The position numbers and the translations under genes were made by a program. From the NCBI GenBank assembly GCA_964017045.1, contig OZ024796.1:25917010-25981009 (forward strand): a stretch of 64,000 nt of DNA. The letters are read 5' to 3'. Each line of letters begins with the position of its first letter. Within the stretch, counting starts at the first letter, position 1. The notes beneath the pieces were generated by a model. The model made no database searches. It saw only the letters and a program-made list of their open reading frames with translations, and was not told the DNA's origin. This DNA is from Omphiscola glabra. Lineage: Eukaryota > Mollusca > Gastropoda > Lymnaeidae. Shown piece after piece: positions 1 to 11,401 of this stretch.

Positions 1-650
1 TGGATATATAAATAAAGTCACACAAAAAACGACAATTTTTCATATTAATAATTACAAGTACAAGACTTACATTACCTTACTATTTATCAGGACATACTTC
101 GGCGACTTCACATATAACTATTCCTTTTACATTCCAATATAAACAAAATGACTTGACCGGATTGACCGGAGATTAGTTGTTTGTAGATTATTCCATATAT
201 TCATTTGTCTTTTCGTCCACAATAAGTCAAATAGTTACAAAACATATATGATATAACCGCCGGTAGTCAGTCGGTTAGTACAGCCATGAACTCTGTGTGG
301 TGATATGCATGACATGACATTGTGATGATTGTCAGTGCCAGATTTCATTTGCTTAAACAAAAATTAGTCTCTGTCTTAGCAGGTTCATGATTTTAAATAA
401 CTCAAAATTAATTACACATTATAAATCACTTTAAAAGTATTTGATGATATAACTTTTTGTAAAAGATTTTAAAGAAAACAATCAAGCATGTTTTATTATC
501 ATAAATCACACGTACTTCCAAAGTGGCACTAAACATTGATAGTTTTTAAAACAAGGAGTATGGAGTAAAAGTAAGAAAGCGCAAAACAAATAAACCTGTG
601 GGCGAACTGGTAACAATCTAGTTCTCATTTCTTTACCTGGAAAATACAAT
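1..650. other. AT-rich 5' flank of the ACOT13-like gene
   Basis: No gene, repeat array or mobile-element end is recognised here. The stretch must contain the 5' UTR and promoter of the thioesterase gene that starts translation at 651, but I cannot place a TATA box or transcription start with confidence. An upstream 5' UTR intron is possible. Confidence 0.5.
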
Positions 651-749
651 ATGTCAATAAAAACTGGAGGAAGACTTGCTTTGGATGCAATGAAACGACT
701 TGTTGCAAATCGTGTTAAAGGACAAGGATATGAAACTTTATTCGAACAG
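651..749 (+). CDS. ACOT13: ACOT13-like exon 1
   Basis: Codes 33 residues ending YETLFEQ. The exon ends CAG followed by GCAAGG. Using the GT seven bases later would put a stop (TAG) at the start of exon 2, so the GC donor is preferred. The protein alignment across the junction (FEQ-IKVVSG against the human FERVLGKITLVSA region) also supports it. Confidence 0.85.
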
Positions 750-3700
750 GCAAGGTGAAGACGAGTCCAGACGAAGGTGCAGATTATTAAATTCAGAATT
801 GAATTTTAAAAATGTGCTAGTGCTAGTAATGCTAACCTAATTTATATTATTAAAGAAATTGCACTTGTCTTAATTACGATTTTAGAGAAATCCTAATTGC
901 AGTTTGAGTGTGTACTCTGCAAAATTTTCCGTGATAGGCCCTCCCCTTGCAAAATTAATTTTCAGAGTTTGGCCCACCTCTTTTGCCCTCCCCTTGCCCT
1001 TTTGCCCTCCCCTTTCCGGGCTAGAGGACATGAATATGATTACCCTTTGTATGTTACATGACTAGGCCAGCACTGTAGTCCATGATTCGGTATCATGCAT
1101 ACTCTTTCATGCGTATGCATTTTAAAGCGGAAGTAGAATGAATATCGATACAATATGAAAGGATCTCAGGTTTCCTAATAATACTAATAATGAATATTTC
1201 TTGGAATTTTTAAATAAAAATTATACTTTACATTCAATTATTAAGCCCTGGTTAAAGTGGTTATTGACAATAATTTAAGTTTTAACCCTTTTGTTCCCTT
1301 GTCTAAGAGAAGACCAGATTAAAGGTATTAATTTAATTAAGACTAAGACAATTTAATTCTTTGTCTTTGTTTGCTTTCATATCTGAGATATCTCAAAACA
1401 GTCTTGTGCCTCTGGTTCAATCATACGATGAACTGATTGATGATGAGTATTCCAAAAGCCTTATATAAGTTATGACATTATGAATTAAAAGTAAAAATAA
1501 ATGCATTTAGTCTTAGTTTAGACTATTCAGACTATTATTACTTTCAACAGTAACAGCCTATAAAATCTATACAATACTATACTAAAATTATTATTATACA
1601 CGGTGCTTTAACATGCCATATTTAAATATAAACTTAATTTTTGTAAATTTAATAACATATCAGGTGCATAATACCTTTTTATTAAATATCAAGTAATAGG
1701 GCCTACCATTCAATTACCAGACTCATTAAGGCTAAGGACTTATATATATATGGTCATGCCCAGGGCTGCCACTCACCTTTAAAAAATTTACCAAGATTTG
1801 GTCAATAAATTTCCCAAGATCATACAATATAAAGGAGTTTAAAAAAAAAAAAGGCTTTTTCTTTGTAATTTAAAGCAATTAAATCTTGCATTAATGCCCC
1901 TGAAACACATGGTACAGTAATTGACTGAAATTTATTTTGAAAGTAAAGACATTTAGATCTAATAAAAAAGTTTATGACAAAAAAAAAAAGTTTGTTTTTG
2001 AAAAAAAATTATTTTAATTTATAATCCAAAATATCAATACCCACTGGAGTTAGTCTACTAAAATATCATCTACAATTCATGTGTAATTATTACTATTATT
2101 AGAAGTCACTTGGAAACAAAGCTCACAAAGCTAATCAACATAGAATTCCTTAAACAATGGCAAAATGTTCATCAAAAAATGTTTTTTCTTATTGTAAGTC
2201 TGTTGATCAGAAATGAGGTTTGCAAAGCAATTTAGCAGATTTAATAATAATAATTGTAGTTAAAATGGATTGATATTATTATGAAAACAATAGGTATTTT
2301 ATTTTTTCTTGTAAATTTACCATATAATAATTTTTTTTCAACCAAAATACTGTTTAAATGAACTTTTCATTTATAATCCTACAATGTATACTTGTAATAT
2401 CTTAATTACCTATGTGTCAATCCACAAATATTTTTTCCAACTGATGAAAATTAGGCTTTATTTTTTTAGCAGCTGCATCGCATCATAGTTTGAACACATT
2501 GTAGAAGTAATGGAAATTCATCCTATTTTACCATGGATTCTTGATTGACACTATCGTTCACTCTTGGCTTGTACTGTTTTGCTTATGGTTGCTAATGTCT
2601 AATAGCCTAATGAAATGATAAAGTTTCCGAGCCTACCGCCCTTCCCACAAATTCTATAATATTAATAGTCTATATTGATTTCATTTGAGATTTCAAGATT
2701 TATTATCAGTTTATGTATTGGTGAGACTGTTCTATGCATATGGTGTACAAGGTCAATTTGATAAAAATTCAACACCTGGTTGTAATTTGTAAATCTTCAA
2801 TGTAAAAAAAGAGAAAAGTGAATTTCTTTAATCATTAACTTTTTAATACTTCACAATATTAACTTTAATTCAATAAGATTGCTTATTTATTTATGAATGA
2901 TTTTAAAAATTAAAACCAATAAAGAATTGAAACAATTAATGTTTTCCTTGTTCTGGTAGGGCACACTGCTGCATCCATTTAATGGCATATGTGCAACTGT
3001 TGGGGAAGTGATGCTGCCATAATTAATCATGCTTGATTTTTATTTTAACTCAGTAGCTGTTAATTTCAGATCAAAGTAGTTTCTGGAGGTGATGGACTTT
3101 GCTGTTGTGAACTGAAAGTCAGCCCTAAAATGTTAAATGCTACAGGAAGCCTCCATGGAGGGGTGATCGCTTCCCTGGTAGATGCAGTATCTACTTACGC
3201 ATTGACCACAACGGGTTCTGGAAGACCAGGTAGCAGCATTGATCTCAATGTTAGGTAATTGTTGACATTGCCATGGCATAATTGAATTGTCTGCTACACC
3301 TAAATTACCTAGCTAATGAGTTTTAAAGCCAGATTGTTAAGGATGATGCAACCATTTATTTTAGATGGTGAATGACGTTGTCAATTGGTTTATAAGTAGC
3401 AGTAACCTTGATGTGATATTTTTATTTTTATTAGGACGTGATTTTGTTTTCTATACAACTTTACCAGTGATTTGATAAGCTGTTAGGTGTCTGTAGTCTT
3501 TTGTGGAGTGATGTTCAGAATAAATGATAGAATTCGAATCATTCGTTTTTTTAATTTCATTTGTATGTAAGGTTTGTAGTTAAAGTTTACAATAAGCATT
3601 TTTAACTCCTAGACAGTGATATTCAACAGAGATGATACGGTTACTAGTAAGTGAGATTGCAGTTGAAAATTTTATGGCGTAACCCATCAATCCACATTTT

Positions 3701-4950
3701 GATGGTTAGAAAATTTTTGGAGTTAATTGGTTGTATCCATCTGGAGAAAATTTGAGAAATTCTCAATGAACTTCCTAAGGGGCCATCCATATAGTATGTA
3801 CAAAGGGAGAGGGGAGTGCTGGGGGTGGGGGGTGGTTGTATCGGCAGAAAGTATGTACAATTATTCACAAATTCTGTAATAAATTTCTTGAAACTCTTAG
3901 CAGTTTATAAATAGCATATTTATATAATAATAATATATAAATTTAAAGCTATAAAAATATTACGCAATGTTTTTTAGGAATTAACATTATAACGCTGCCT
4001 TGTGTTTTTAAAAGTGAAGTCGCTAGATAGACTTCTATTAGGCTGCCTCTGTAATAGTAGAAACATAAATATTTAGTTCACCATATGTTCTATTTACCTG
4101 TGATGTAATATATTTTGCTACATCAGTAATTCCTAAAAAAAAATTTATTTTCCGTGCCCTTACCAAATTTTGGTTGTTAAATTCTCACAAGTACACTTCG
4201 CAATAGCAAATAGATTAAAAAAATAATAATAAAGTGTTAGGTAAAAATTAATATAACACATATGTATGTCACCAAGCATCATCAAGTAACTGCAAAGTTT
4301 AATTCACTATTTAAGTCCTATCCATCCTGGGCTAGTGCCCCCATCTCATGGCCTTGTCTAGGGCAATGTATCTCTCAGACTAAAGCGGCAAATATTTTAG
4401 GAACTACTGGGCTGGCCAAACATACAGCAGTGAAAACCTGTGACACATTTTTTTTCTGTGACAGCATAATCGTCTATAAATAATTGTTTTTGTTGGTGGT
4501 TTTTTTTTTGGGGGGAGAATGGGTTTGAAAGCTTATTGTACATATGCATAAAGGGGGGGGGGTGTCCACAAAAGTATGCGTACAATGGGGGGGGGGAATA
4601 CAAATTTTGACTTTTTTTTTGCATATGTACTATATTGATGGCTCCTTATTTGATATTATTTTGCTGTAAGTTTAAACTATAGTTATCAAATGTAATATAT
4701 GCATTATAGTTATAGCTACTGTTTGTAATTATTCATGAATTCTAATGTTGTTAAATCTGAAATCTTTTCTTTTATTTATAGCTACATGAGACCAGGTAAA
4801 CTGGATGATGTTATTGTTATATCTGCAAGTACTTTAAGCTGTGGCAGTCAACTTGCAGTCAGCTCTGTGGACATACTAAACAAAGAAACAGGAAAGCTTA
4901 TTGCACAAGGAAGACACACAAAATATGTTGGCGACACTAAGACACAATGA
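651..4950 (+). CDS. ACOT13: acyl-CoA thioesterase 13 (THEM2-like), three exons
   Basis: Join of 651-749, 3070-3254 and 4782-4950 gives 150 residues plus stop (human ACOT13 has 140). ACOT13/THEM2 is a homotetrameric single-hotdog enzyme that hydrolyses medium- to long-chain acyl-CoA to free fatty acid and CoA, in mitochondria and cytosol. Family features seen: N55 upstream of the HGG loop (H61-G63), the catalytic acidic residue in SLVDAVST (D70), S88 in GSSIDLNVSYMRPGKL, and a C-terminal stretch GKLIAQGRHTKYVG nearly identical to the vertebrate enzyme. Exon 1 supplies the N-terminal helix. The ATG at 651 is the first in-frame start and gives the family's usual N-terminal length. The second junction is phase 2 with GT-AG; the first only keeps frame with a GC donor. 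Intact, no frameshift; a functional host gene is very likely. Confidence 0.93.
750..3069 (+). other. intron 1 of ACOT13-like gene (GC-AG)
   Basis: AT-rich intron of about 2.3 kb starting GCAAGG and ending TTAATTTCAG. It holds a short pyrimidine-rich repetition around 940-1020 (variants of TTTGCCCTCCCCTTGC). No coding exon is recognised inside. Confidence 0.8.
3070..3254 (+). CDS. ACOT13: ACOT13-like exon 2 (catalytic HGG exon)
   Basis: Codes the core of the hotdog fold, including LHGGVIASLVDAVST. It starts after TTTCAG and ends at GTTAG followed by GTAATT. It is 185 nt long, leaving two bases that join one base of exon 3 to make a serine codon. Confidence 0.93.
3255..4781 (+). other. intron 2 of ACOT13-like gene
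   Basis: GT-AG intron of about 1.5 kb ending TTTATTTATAG. It contains homopolymer runs (G10 near 4552, G9 near 4587, T runs). No exon or mobile element is recognised. Confidence 0.85.
4782..4950 (+). CDS. ACOT13: ACOT13-like exon 3 (terminal)
   Basis: Codes YMRPGKLDDVIVIS through GKLIAQGRHTKYVGDTKTQ and a TGA stop. This is the most conserved C-terminal portion of the family. It is followed about 100 nt later by an AATAAA. Confidence 0.94.
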
Positions 4951-5053
4951 AATAAATTATGTAGGTGGGAATGGAGTAGAATTATTAAATCTGAAAATAA
5001 TATTTAAAAAAAATGATTCAGTTACTTTACTCTTGTTAAAAATTGTGTGATTA

Positions 5054-5059
5054 AATAAA
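5054..5059 (+). terminator. AATAAA polyadenylation signal, ACOT13-like gene
   Basis: AATAAA lies 104 nt after the stop codon, within TTAAATAAATAATTATAATA. It is the first canonical signal after the gene. Confidence 0.6.
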
Positions 5060-5292
5060 TAATTATAATACAACATTTAGTTTCAATTGTTCTTTACAAA
5101 ATGGTAAACACTACTGGTAATCAACAAAGTATGCCTACTTTTCCTTGAATTTATATAATTTAAATTACTTCCATTAGCAGTTTTTAACTTTAAAATGTTT
5201 CAAAAACACAATTAAAATATTTTAATGTTCCAAAAAACACCATTAAAATCGTTTGCATAAAAAAAGAAACATAAGATTTAGTGAACAAAGTG

Positions 5293-5525
5293 GCTATTGG
5301 TACCCGGGTGCGAATGGCGACACTGAGTGTCCGGATCCATTTTGACTAATGCTATTCGGATTTGTAGTAGTTTATTTTAGTTAAAATGAAGAATTAAGTT
5401 TACAAACGTATAGTACATTCAATTATCTTCATTTGATACCTCATTTGGTCTTACAAACCCAACAATAATATTTTTAATTGTTTTTTAATTCCAACCTCTC
5501 AATTCTGGTACCCGTGTACCAATAG
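5293..5525. mobile_element. short MITE with inverted ends, about 233 bp
   Basis: The left end CTATTGGTACCCGGGTGC (from 5294) and the reverse complement of the right end, CTATTGGTACACGGGTAC, match at 16 of 18 positions. GTG stands immediately outside both ends (5290-5292 and 5526-5528), compatible with a 3-bp target duplication as in PIF/Harbinger elements. There is no coding capacity. The superfamily is inferred only from the possible 3-bp duplication. Confidence 0.6.
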
Positions 5526-5603
5526 GTGCAGCCTTTAGTGAAACCAAAGTCCACTTGGAGGACATGAAGAAAATTGAACTTAAGAGAAATTATCCTAATT
5601 TTT

Positions 5604-5826
5604 GGGTGGTGGTGAAATAAAAGTATTTTAAGTAAATAAAATGTGAGAGCAGTATTACTCTGTCTGACACATCTACTTCACTTGGATAGTTTTTGTTATT
5701 TTGTGTGCCATTAAAAAAAATAAAATAATGGTATGCCAATAAAATTATACTTGTGTTTAGGATATAAAAGAAAACACATAGTTTCCTTTGATATGCATGC
5801 ATACTTATTGTACTTTTTAAACTTAA
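5604..5826. repeat. dispersed repeat, copy 1 (about 220 bp)
   Basis: Closely related to 12279-12513 in the same orientation. Shared blocks include GGGTGGTGGT, CAGTATTACTCTGT, CATCTACTTCACTTGGAT, GCCAATAAAAT, and a long block running from ACTTGTGTTTAG to CATAGTTTCCTTT. No terminal inverted repeat or reading frame is evident and the family is unknown to me. Confidence 0.8.
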
Positions 5827-6688
5827 AAACATGTTTCCATGTCAAAGAGCACAAGGAGTTAGGCACACACTCGTGCGTAAAAAACCATTTGTTAGGTTTC
5901 ATGTGAAAAATAAAAATTTGTTACAAAGAAGAGATAGACAAGTTTGTTATTTCAAAGAATTTCTTTTCTTTTTTAAAATAATTTTTTACAGTTGTATAAG
6001 GGCTATTACATATTTTATAAATTTAAAAAAAATCATAATACAGTATAAAATGAATTTAATGTTTCATGACCGGAAGTTATCTATGAACAAACAAAACACA
6101 TTTAAAAAAAAAAAAAGATTAATACATGTCTGTCACTAGTTCAAGAAATGAAACTCATTACATACGATAGTTAAGGTATTTACCTAAAACTCTTGAAGAA
6201 TTATATTTATCCACGTTCAGGTAAAAAAAATATAATTATATACATAAAGACATGAAAATAAAGTTTTTAAAAAAATTCAAGCTTGAGGCTCCTTGCAACT
6301 TGAATAAGGTAATAAGGTTGTCAAATAATTTTTTTTTAAAGTGATCCCAAAATATCATGAGCATAAGACTTGAAATTCTGTGCATCTTTCATATCAGATA
6401 TTAATTATTATATATTTTTTTTTTTAAATTTGAGAGGAAACTATGTACAAACATTTTAAGATAAAATTATAGATATTGTTTGTTGTAAGTTGTAAGCTAA
6501 ATTCTTTTTGTTAAAAAAATTAATATAAAACAGAAAAAAATGTTTATAAATTGAAATGTTCATGACTAATAAACCAGTTACTAATAAATCATTTAAACAA
6601 TCTGTTGTGCCAACTCAATGGCAATTGTAAGGATAAATATGTGACAAATTAAGAGAGATTATGTCCCTTGACATTTGTACTCATTTGT
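5827..6688. other. AT-rich sequence without recognised features
   Basis: Lies between the dispersed repeat and the TTAA transposon. It is very AT-rich with many A and T runs. The short reading frame across 5831-6139 has no protein-like composition and is not annotated. Confidence 0.6.
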
Positions 6689-6692
6689 TTAA

Positions 6693-6714
6693 GGGCAGGT
6701 TAAACACCTAAAAT
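6693..6714 (+). repeat. left terminal inverted repeat of TTAA transposon
   Basis: 22 bp starting GGGCAGGTTAAACACC, directly after TTAA at 6689-6692. It has one extra G relative to the right end. Confidence 0.85.
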
Positions 6715-7222
6715 CTTAATTTTTAGTTAAAAAAACTAATTTTAGAAAACTGCTTATCTGTGAAGTATATTCATTTCCAAACACAATCGTACTTTTATTT
6801 TGTAAATAAAAGCAATAAAAGTATTTTAATTAAATTTTTGAAATGTGCAAGGTATAAACAAAATTACCTAATTAATTATGCAAAATTTTAAAATGTTTAT
6901 ATCTTTGCTTGTAATTATCCGATTTAAATTATTTTTTCACCCACATTTATGAAATTTAAATCCATACCATTTTATTAAGGGAATATACTATGTTGTTAAA
7001 TTTAATTTCATTGGTTGTTAGAACAGGATATCCTTTGCCAAAAATAGTTTTCAGCCAATCACAGCGCTTCTTTTAAAACCACTAGGCTCACTGGGCCTAC
7101 CTGCATTGTTTACATTTTTCAGCAGTTCATTCACACGCGGTGGAAGTATTTCTAAACTGTGTTGGATTTTTCTGTTTTAAAAGGGCCTCCTAATTTTATT
7201 TGATAATAATCTTACAATAGCA

Positions 7223-9034
7223 ATGGATAAAGTTAAAGCAAAAAAGAATGGAAATAGATATCGCTGTAAAAAGCGTAAATTTCAGGGAAATAGATACACT
7301 AAAAAGGATAAGCCTAGTGGTAGTGAAACTACCACTGCTACTTGTACTCAAGTAACTGTGTGCAGGGAAAACGTTCCTGATAATAATATCATCGAAGATA
7401 TTGTTATGGACACTGTTGATAATAATTTAAAACCAGTACCCACATCTTCTTCCTTTCAAAAACTTAACGATTCATTAAATATTTGTAGTCCAAAATTTCC
7501 TGAAATTAGTGGTTATCGCTTAGTAGATGTGGGATTAATTATAACATTAGTACAATCATTTGCTTGTTCATTTTGTGAGCAGCTTACAAATTATTCTGTT
7601 AGAGAAAAGCTAAATGGGGTGAGCAGTATTTTATATTTTAAATGTAAAAAGTGTAGGCATGAAATTGAATTTAAGACATGCACCGAGAATGTCAACCTGC
7701 GATTGCAGTTAGCGATGAACAGCATTGGCTGTCATCAAGAGAAAACCAAGAGATTTCTTGGGAATATGGACATGCCTCCCCCTGTAAGTGCTCCTATTGT
7801 ATCTAAATACAAGGAGAGAATTCATTCTGCTACTAATGAAGTAGCAAAACAGTGCATGTCTCAGGCTGCATTGGAATTGAAAGAAGCCCAGGGTACAGAT
7901 GTTACTGTTTCCTGTGATGGGACCTGGCAACGGCGCGGCTTTGTTTCGAAGAATGGAGTAGCTACTGTTTTGTCAGTAAATTCTAATAAAGGGCCCTCTA
8001 AAGTAGTTGATACTCATGTGAGTAGCAATTACTGTGATAAATGTGCCAAGGCCAAGAAAAGATTTCCTGATATTTCTGATTATCAGGAGTGGTTTGTAAA
8101 CCACATGGATGCCGGTGAATGTGATTCTAATCACCAAGGTACATCTGGTCAGATGGAACCAAAAGGCATATTAAAAATCTTTCGCCGTTCTCAACAAAAG
8201 TATAATCTCACTTATACTGGCTATTTAGGGGATGGGGATTCTAAAAGTTTTAAAAATGTAGCTGAAGCTAATCCTCCAGTTTATGAAGGAGTTACTATAT
8301 CAAAATTAGAATGTTGCGGTCATGTCCAGAAGCGAATGGGGAAACGCTTGCTAGATAAAGTTAATGAAAATAAAGGTAAATTATTTGTGGATAATGGTAA
8401 AAGTTATAAAGGAATAGGTGGGGCAGGCAGATTAACTAAATCTGCTATAAAACGCATTCAAGGACATTATGGTGCAGCAATTAGAAAAAATTCAGGGGAC
8501 ATGGGTAAAATGAAAAAAAGTATTTGGGCAATATTTCATCACCGTGAGGGTAAACATAGCGATTGCGGTAGTTGGTGTCCCAAAGATAAAGATTTGATAA
8601 CTGCGAATAAGAATGTTCTTCCTTCCTTTGTTATAAATATTATTATGCCAGTATTTAAGGAGCTTTCATCTGATGCTCTTTTAGCAAAATGCGTTCACGG
8701 GGGGACTCAAAACGCAAATGAAGCATTCCATAATTTAATTTGGTATCGCTGTCCAAAGACCTCATTTGTTGGGAGAAAGAGACTAGAAATAGCTGTAGAT
8801 GATGCCACCATAGTTTATAACAATGGTGAATTAAAAAGGGGGGACATTTTTAAAAATTTAGGTTTAAATTTTGGAAAATATTGTTTTCAGACATTTTCTA
8901 AAATCGATAAAAAGCGTGTATCATCCTCGCTTATTCAAAATTTAGATAAAAGTAAAGCTAAAAGGGCTAAAAAGTCTATATTATCTAGTAAGGAATTGGA
9001 TCAGGAAGAGTTTTATGTTGCAGGAGGGTTTTAA
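7223..9034 (+). CDS. Kolobok / 'Mutator-like' DDE transposase, 603 aa
   Basis: Cut-and-paste transposase of the surrounding TTAA element. The N-terminal 35 residues are Lys/Arg-rich, likely for nuclear targeting or DNA contact. A C4 zinc ribbon follows (C115-x2-C118 and C141-x2-C144). The catalytic core shows CDGTWQRRGF with D232 as probable first Asp, GYLGDGDSKSF with D337 or D339 as second, ECCGHVQKRMG around residue 365, and the Cys/His segment HSDCGSWC (445-452). NANEAFHNLIWY supplies E500 as the probable acidic third residue. A second CxxC (C271, C274) lies in a segment between the first two Asp. The C-terminus is basic. The frame is uninterrupted; the start has ATGG context and no upstream in-frame ATG. 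I recognise the family from the many invertebrate proteins labelled Mutator-like transposase domain. The catalytic triad assignment is inferred, not aligned. Confidence 0.85.
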   Translation: MDKVKAKKNGNRYRCKKRKFQGNRYTKKDKPSGSETTTATCTQVTVCRENVPDNNIIEDIVMDTVDNNLKPVPTSSSFQKLNDSLNICSPKFPEISGYRLVDVGLIITLVQSFACSFCEQLTNYSVREKLNGVSSILYFKCKKCRHEIEFKTCTENVNLRLQLAMNSIGCHQEKTKRFLGNMDMPPPVSAPIVSKYKERIHSATNEVAKQCMSQAALELKEAQGTDVTVSCDGTWQRRGFVSKNGVATVLSVNSNKGPSKVVDTHVSSNYCDKCAKAKKRFPDISDYQEWFVNHMDAGECDSNHQGTSGQMEPKGILKIFRRSQQKYNLTYTGYLGDGDSKSFKNVAEANPPVYEGVTISKLECCGHVQKRMGKRLLDKVNENKGKLFVDNGKSYKGIGGAGRLTKSAIKRIQGHYGAAIRKNSGDMGKMKKSIWAIFHHREGKHSDCGSWCPKDKDLITANKNVLPSFVINIIMPVFKELSSDALLAKCVHGGTQNANEAFHNLIWYRCPKTSFVGRKRLEIAVDDATIVYNNGELKRGDIFKNLGLNFGKYCFQTFSKIDKKRVSSSLIQNLDKSKAKRAKKSILSSKELDQEEFYVAGGF

Positions 9035-9592
9035 TCTTTGTAAATTTCCCTAAAAATTGTAAATTTGTAAGTTTTCTTTAATTTTCTCAAAATCTCATTT
9101 TTCATTAAAAAAATTCACATCAAACCCTATAACTTCTAAATTACTAAATGAATTACTGCATAAATTGGCAGGCATTTTCTTTACATACTTGTTGTGCTAG
9201 TGTAGTAATTTTAATTAGATTGTTTTACAAGTATAAGAAATATTCAGGAAAATGTTAACCCATACCCCAAGATTTTTTCATCGAAGAACATGGATATCTA
9301 TAAAATTCAGGTAAATTACATTTTTTACTTTACTACAAATATTTTAGTAAACTATTACAACACCATTATGAATTACAACATATCAATTTTGTAGGGTTCT
9401 AGGTCTATCTCTTCTTGAGATATCAAAGCCCACAATTTGGTCATTTTTATATATTTTCGCAAAGATTTGCCCTATAATTGATGAAAATCATTATTTTTTA
9501 CTAACCTGGATTTTTTATATATTTTTTTAATTGATCTATAAGATGATTACTAACAACTGAAACAAAAAAAATGGTCAAATTCCCTTATTTCA

Positions 9593-9612
9593 ATTTTGGT
9601 GTTTAACCTGCC
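9593..9612 (-). repeat. right terminal inverted repeat of TTAA transposon
   Basis: 20 bp; its reverse complement reads GGCAGGTTAAACACCAAAAT. It is followed directly by TTAA at 9613-9616. Confidence 0.85.
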
Positions 9613-9616
9613 TTAA

Positions 9617-11401
9617 GTGCCATAATACCAGTACCGGTACTTTAAATTGAACATTTTCTAAAAATAAGCAAAATTTTCCTTGTTTAGTTGTGTGTTAAAA
9701 CCTGATGCATTACCTCTCAACCAAGATCGAGGGAAGTTGGATAGAGGTGACTGAGAAACAATTGGAGATTTATTTTTCTTCAAATGAATATTTAAAAAAA
9801 TGTCCCACAAACTATTTAACTGTTTGGGTATAGAGAGCAGCATTATGGACCAAATTATGTGCTAGTAACACTATCACGAACTTTAACTTATGCATGAGTA
9901 AATTAATACTTAGAATTAGTTGAAATTTTCAATTAAGACACTTTAATTTCTCGCTATGTTGCTGTTTGGTATAGCATTATAAAATAAAATGACTTGGTCT
10001 CTGCCACCAATTTGAGAGTCGATGTGATAGTGCCAGTGATAGAGAAATTTATTATTTTACTAATATTAGTGATATGTTGTACTATTGGGTACCGGTACTA
10101 ATATTTGGTTATATTATTAGGCACAAAATATTCACTAGCAACAATATAGCTTTAAATTAAATCAGACTTGATGGTCTGGGAATCAAAGGGAATGAAACAA
10201 TACAATGACAGTTGATGACTCTTTGCAGATTAAATTGGTTCAACAAAATTGAAATTGCACAGCCTAAAGTTCCAGCAAGTCTGGGGGTTGGGGTGGGCGG
10301 TTACAGCGACTGTGGCAATTATGTCTAGCTTCAGAAGATCATGCACTGTGGGCCTAGATATAATAGCACAAGAAGCATGTATCGGATCAACCAACAGATA
10401 TACATGAAGATTATCTGGTGAACGGGAGCACTGTACAGGATACGTATTTCATTAATCAAACTGGCAAAATCAAAATTTGTTTTGTTAACAAGTCAGCTTA
10501 AAACTGGACCTCTGAAAAGCGACACAAGACAAAAGCTTGTACTTGCTGTAGTGACTCAGTGGATAAAATGGACAGAATGATGTCTTGCTGCCTTACACTG
10601 TGCTCAGTTCTCTTGAAAATGATGCAACCGCATACTTTCCTTAATTTTAATTGAAAATGATGTCGGAATCTTTTAAACCTTTCAGTTTTCAATAGCTTTA
10701 CATTGCTGCATATAAAATATACATAAACTAGTATTTTTGGTTTATAATTGTCGACCATCCCGTTGAATGCGCATAGAAGCAGGCAGCTCTGTGAAACCAT
10801 TGGATGAACTCAACTGGTAATCGGTTGACTTGCGACCTAAACGTTCTTCTCGACTATGATCACTTCTGCTGAGAGATACAAAAAAAAAAGAATATAAATT
10901 TCATGTCAATAAGTATGAGGCAACATTAAAATAAAATTATTATTTCAACGTGAGTTAGAGGTAACTCCCTTTGAACTGTTCACTGTTCTCTTTAAACTGT
11001 TAACTGCTTCCTTTGAACTCTGTTAACTGCTCCCATTGAACGTAATAGTAGCTACAACATTACGTCCAAAAATGAAATTTAGTGTTTCCATTTTAACAGG
11101 ACTTACAGTTATGGTACCAGTAATTTGAAGATAATATATATACTTTATTTTATGAAATTTATAGTAAAATAACATGACATTTGATCCGAAGTTACCTGAT
11201 AAGAACGAATAATGTTTGTGATTAAAGTTGAATGCAAGATATTTGTCTAACCCCCCCCCTCCCCTTCCCAAAGATTTTTAGGAGTTAATTACATTTGAAA
11301 TACTGGTATAGTTTATATTTTACGTCTTGTGTTCTTCTGTTGTATCAGTATCTTTGTATTTCTAATTGCTTTTCACCAGATACCTGTTAATGCCGGTAGG
11401 C
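9617..11401. other. AT-rich sequence without recognised genes
   Basis: No gene, transposon end or long array is recognised. A short degenerate tandem of about 20 bp (variants of TTTGAACTGTTAACTGCTCC) lies at 10963-11045. Confidence 0.55.

Larger units (their letters stand above)
6693..9612 (+). mobile_element. Kolobok-type TTAA DNA transposon, apparently complete (2.9 kb)
   Basis: Bounded on both sides by TTAA (6689-6692 and 9613-9616). The ends are inverted copies: left GGGCAGGTTAAACACC, right (reverse complement) GGCAGGTTAAACACC, followed after one base of slippage by AAAAT on both sides. The single long gene inside encodes a DDE-type transposase. TTAA duplication with short inverted ends fits the Kolobok superfamily. 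It excludes true Mutator elements, which make 9-11 bp duplications, although the protein domain carries the Mutator-like name in domain databases. The intact gene and well-matched ends suggest a young, possibly autonomous copy. Confidence 0.85.

Noticed and set aside
1752..1790. CAGGGCTGCCACTCACC as a transposon end in intron 1
   Set aside because: No inverted partner or target duplication was found nearby.
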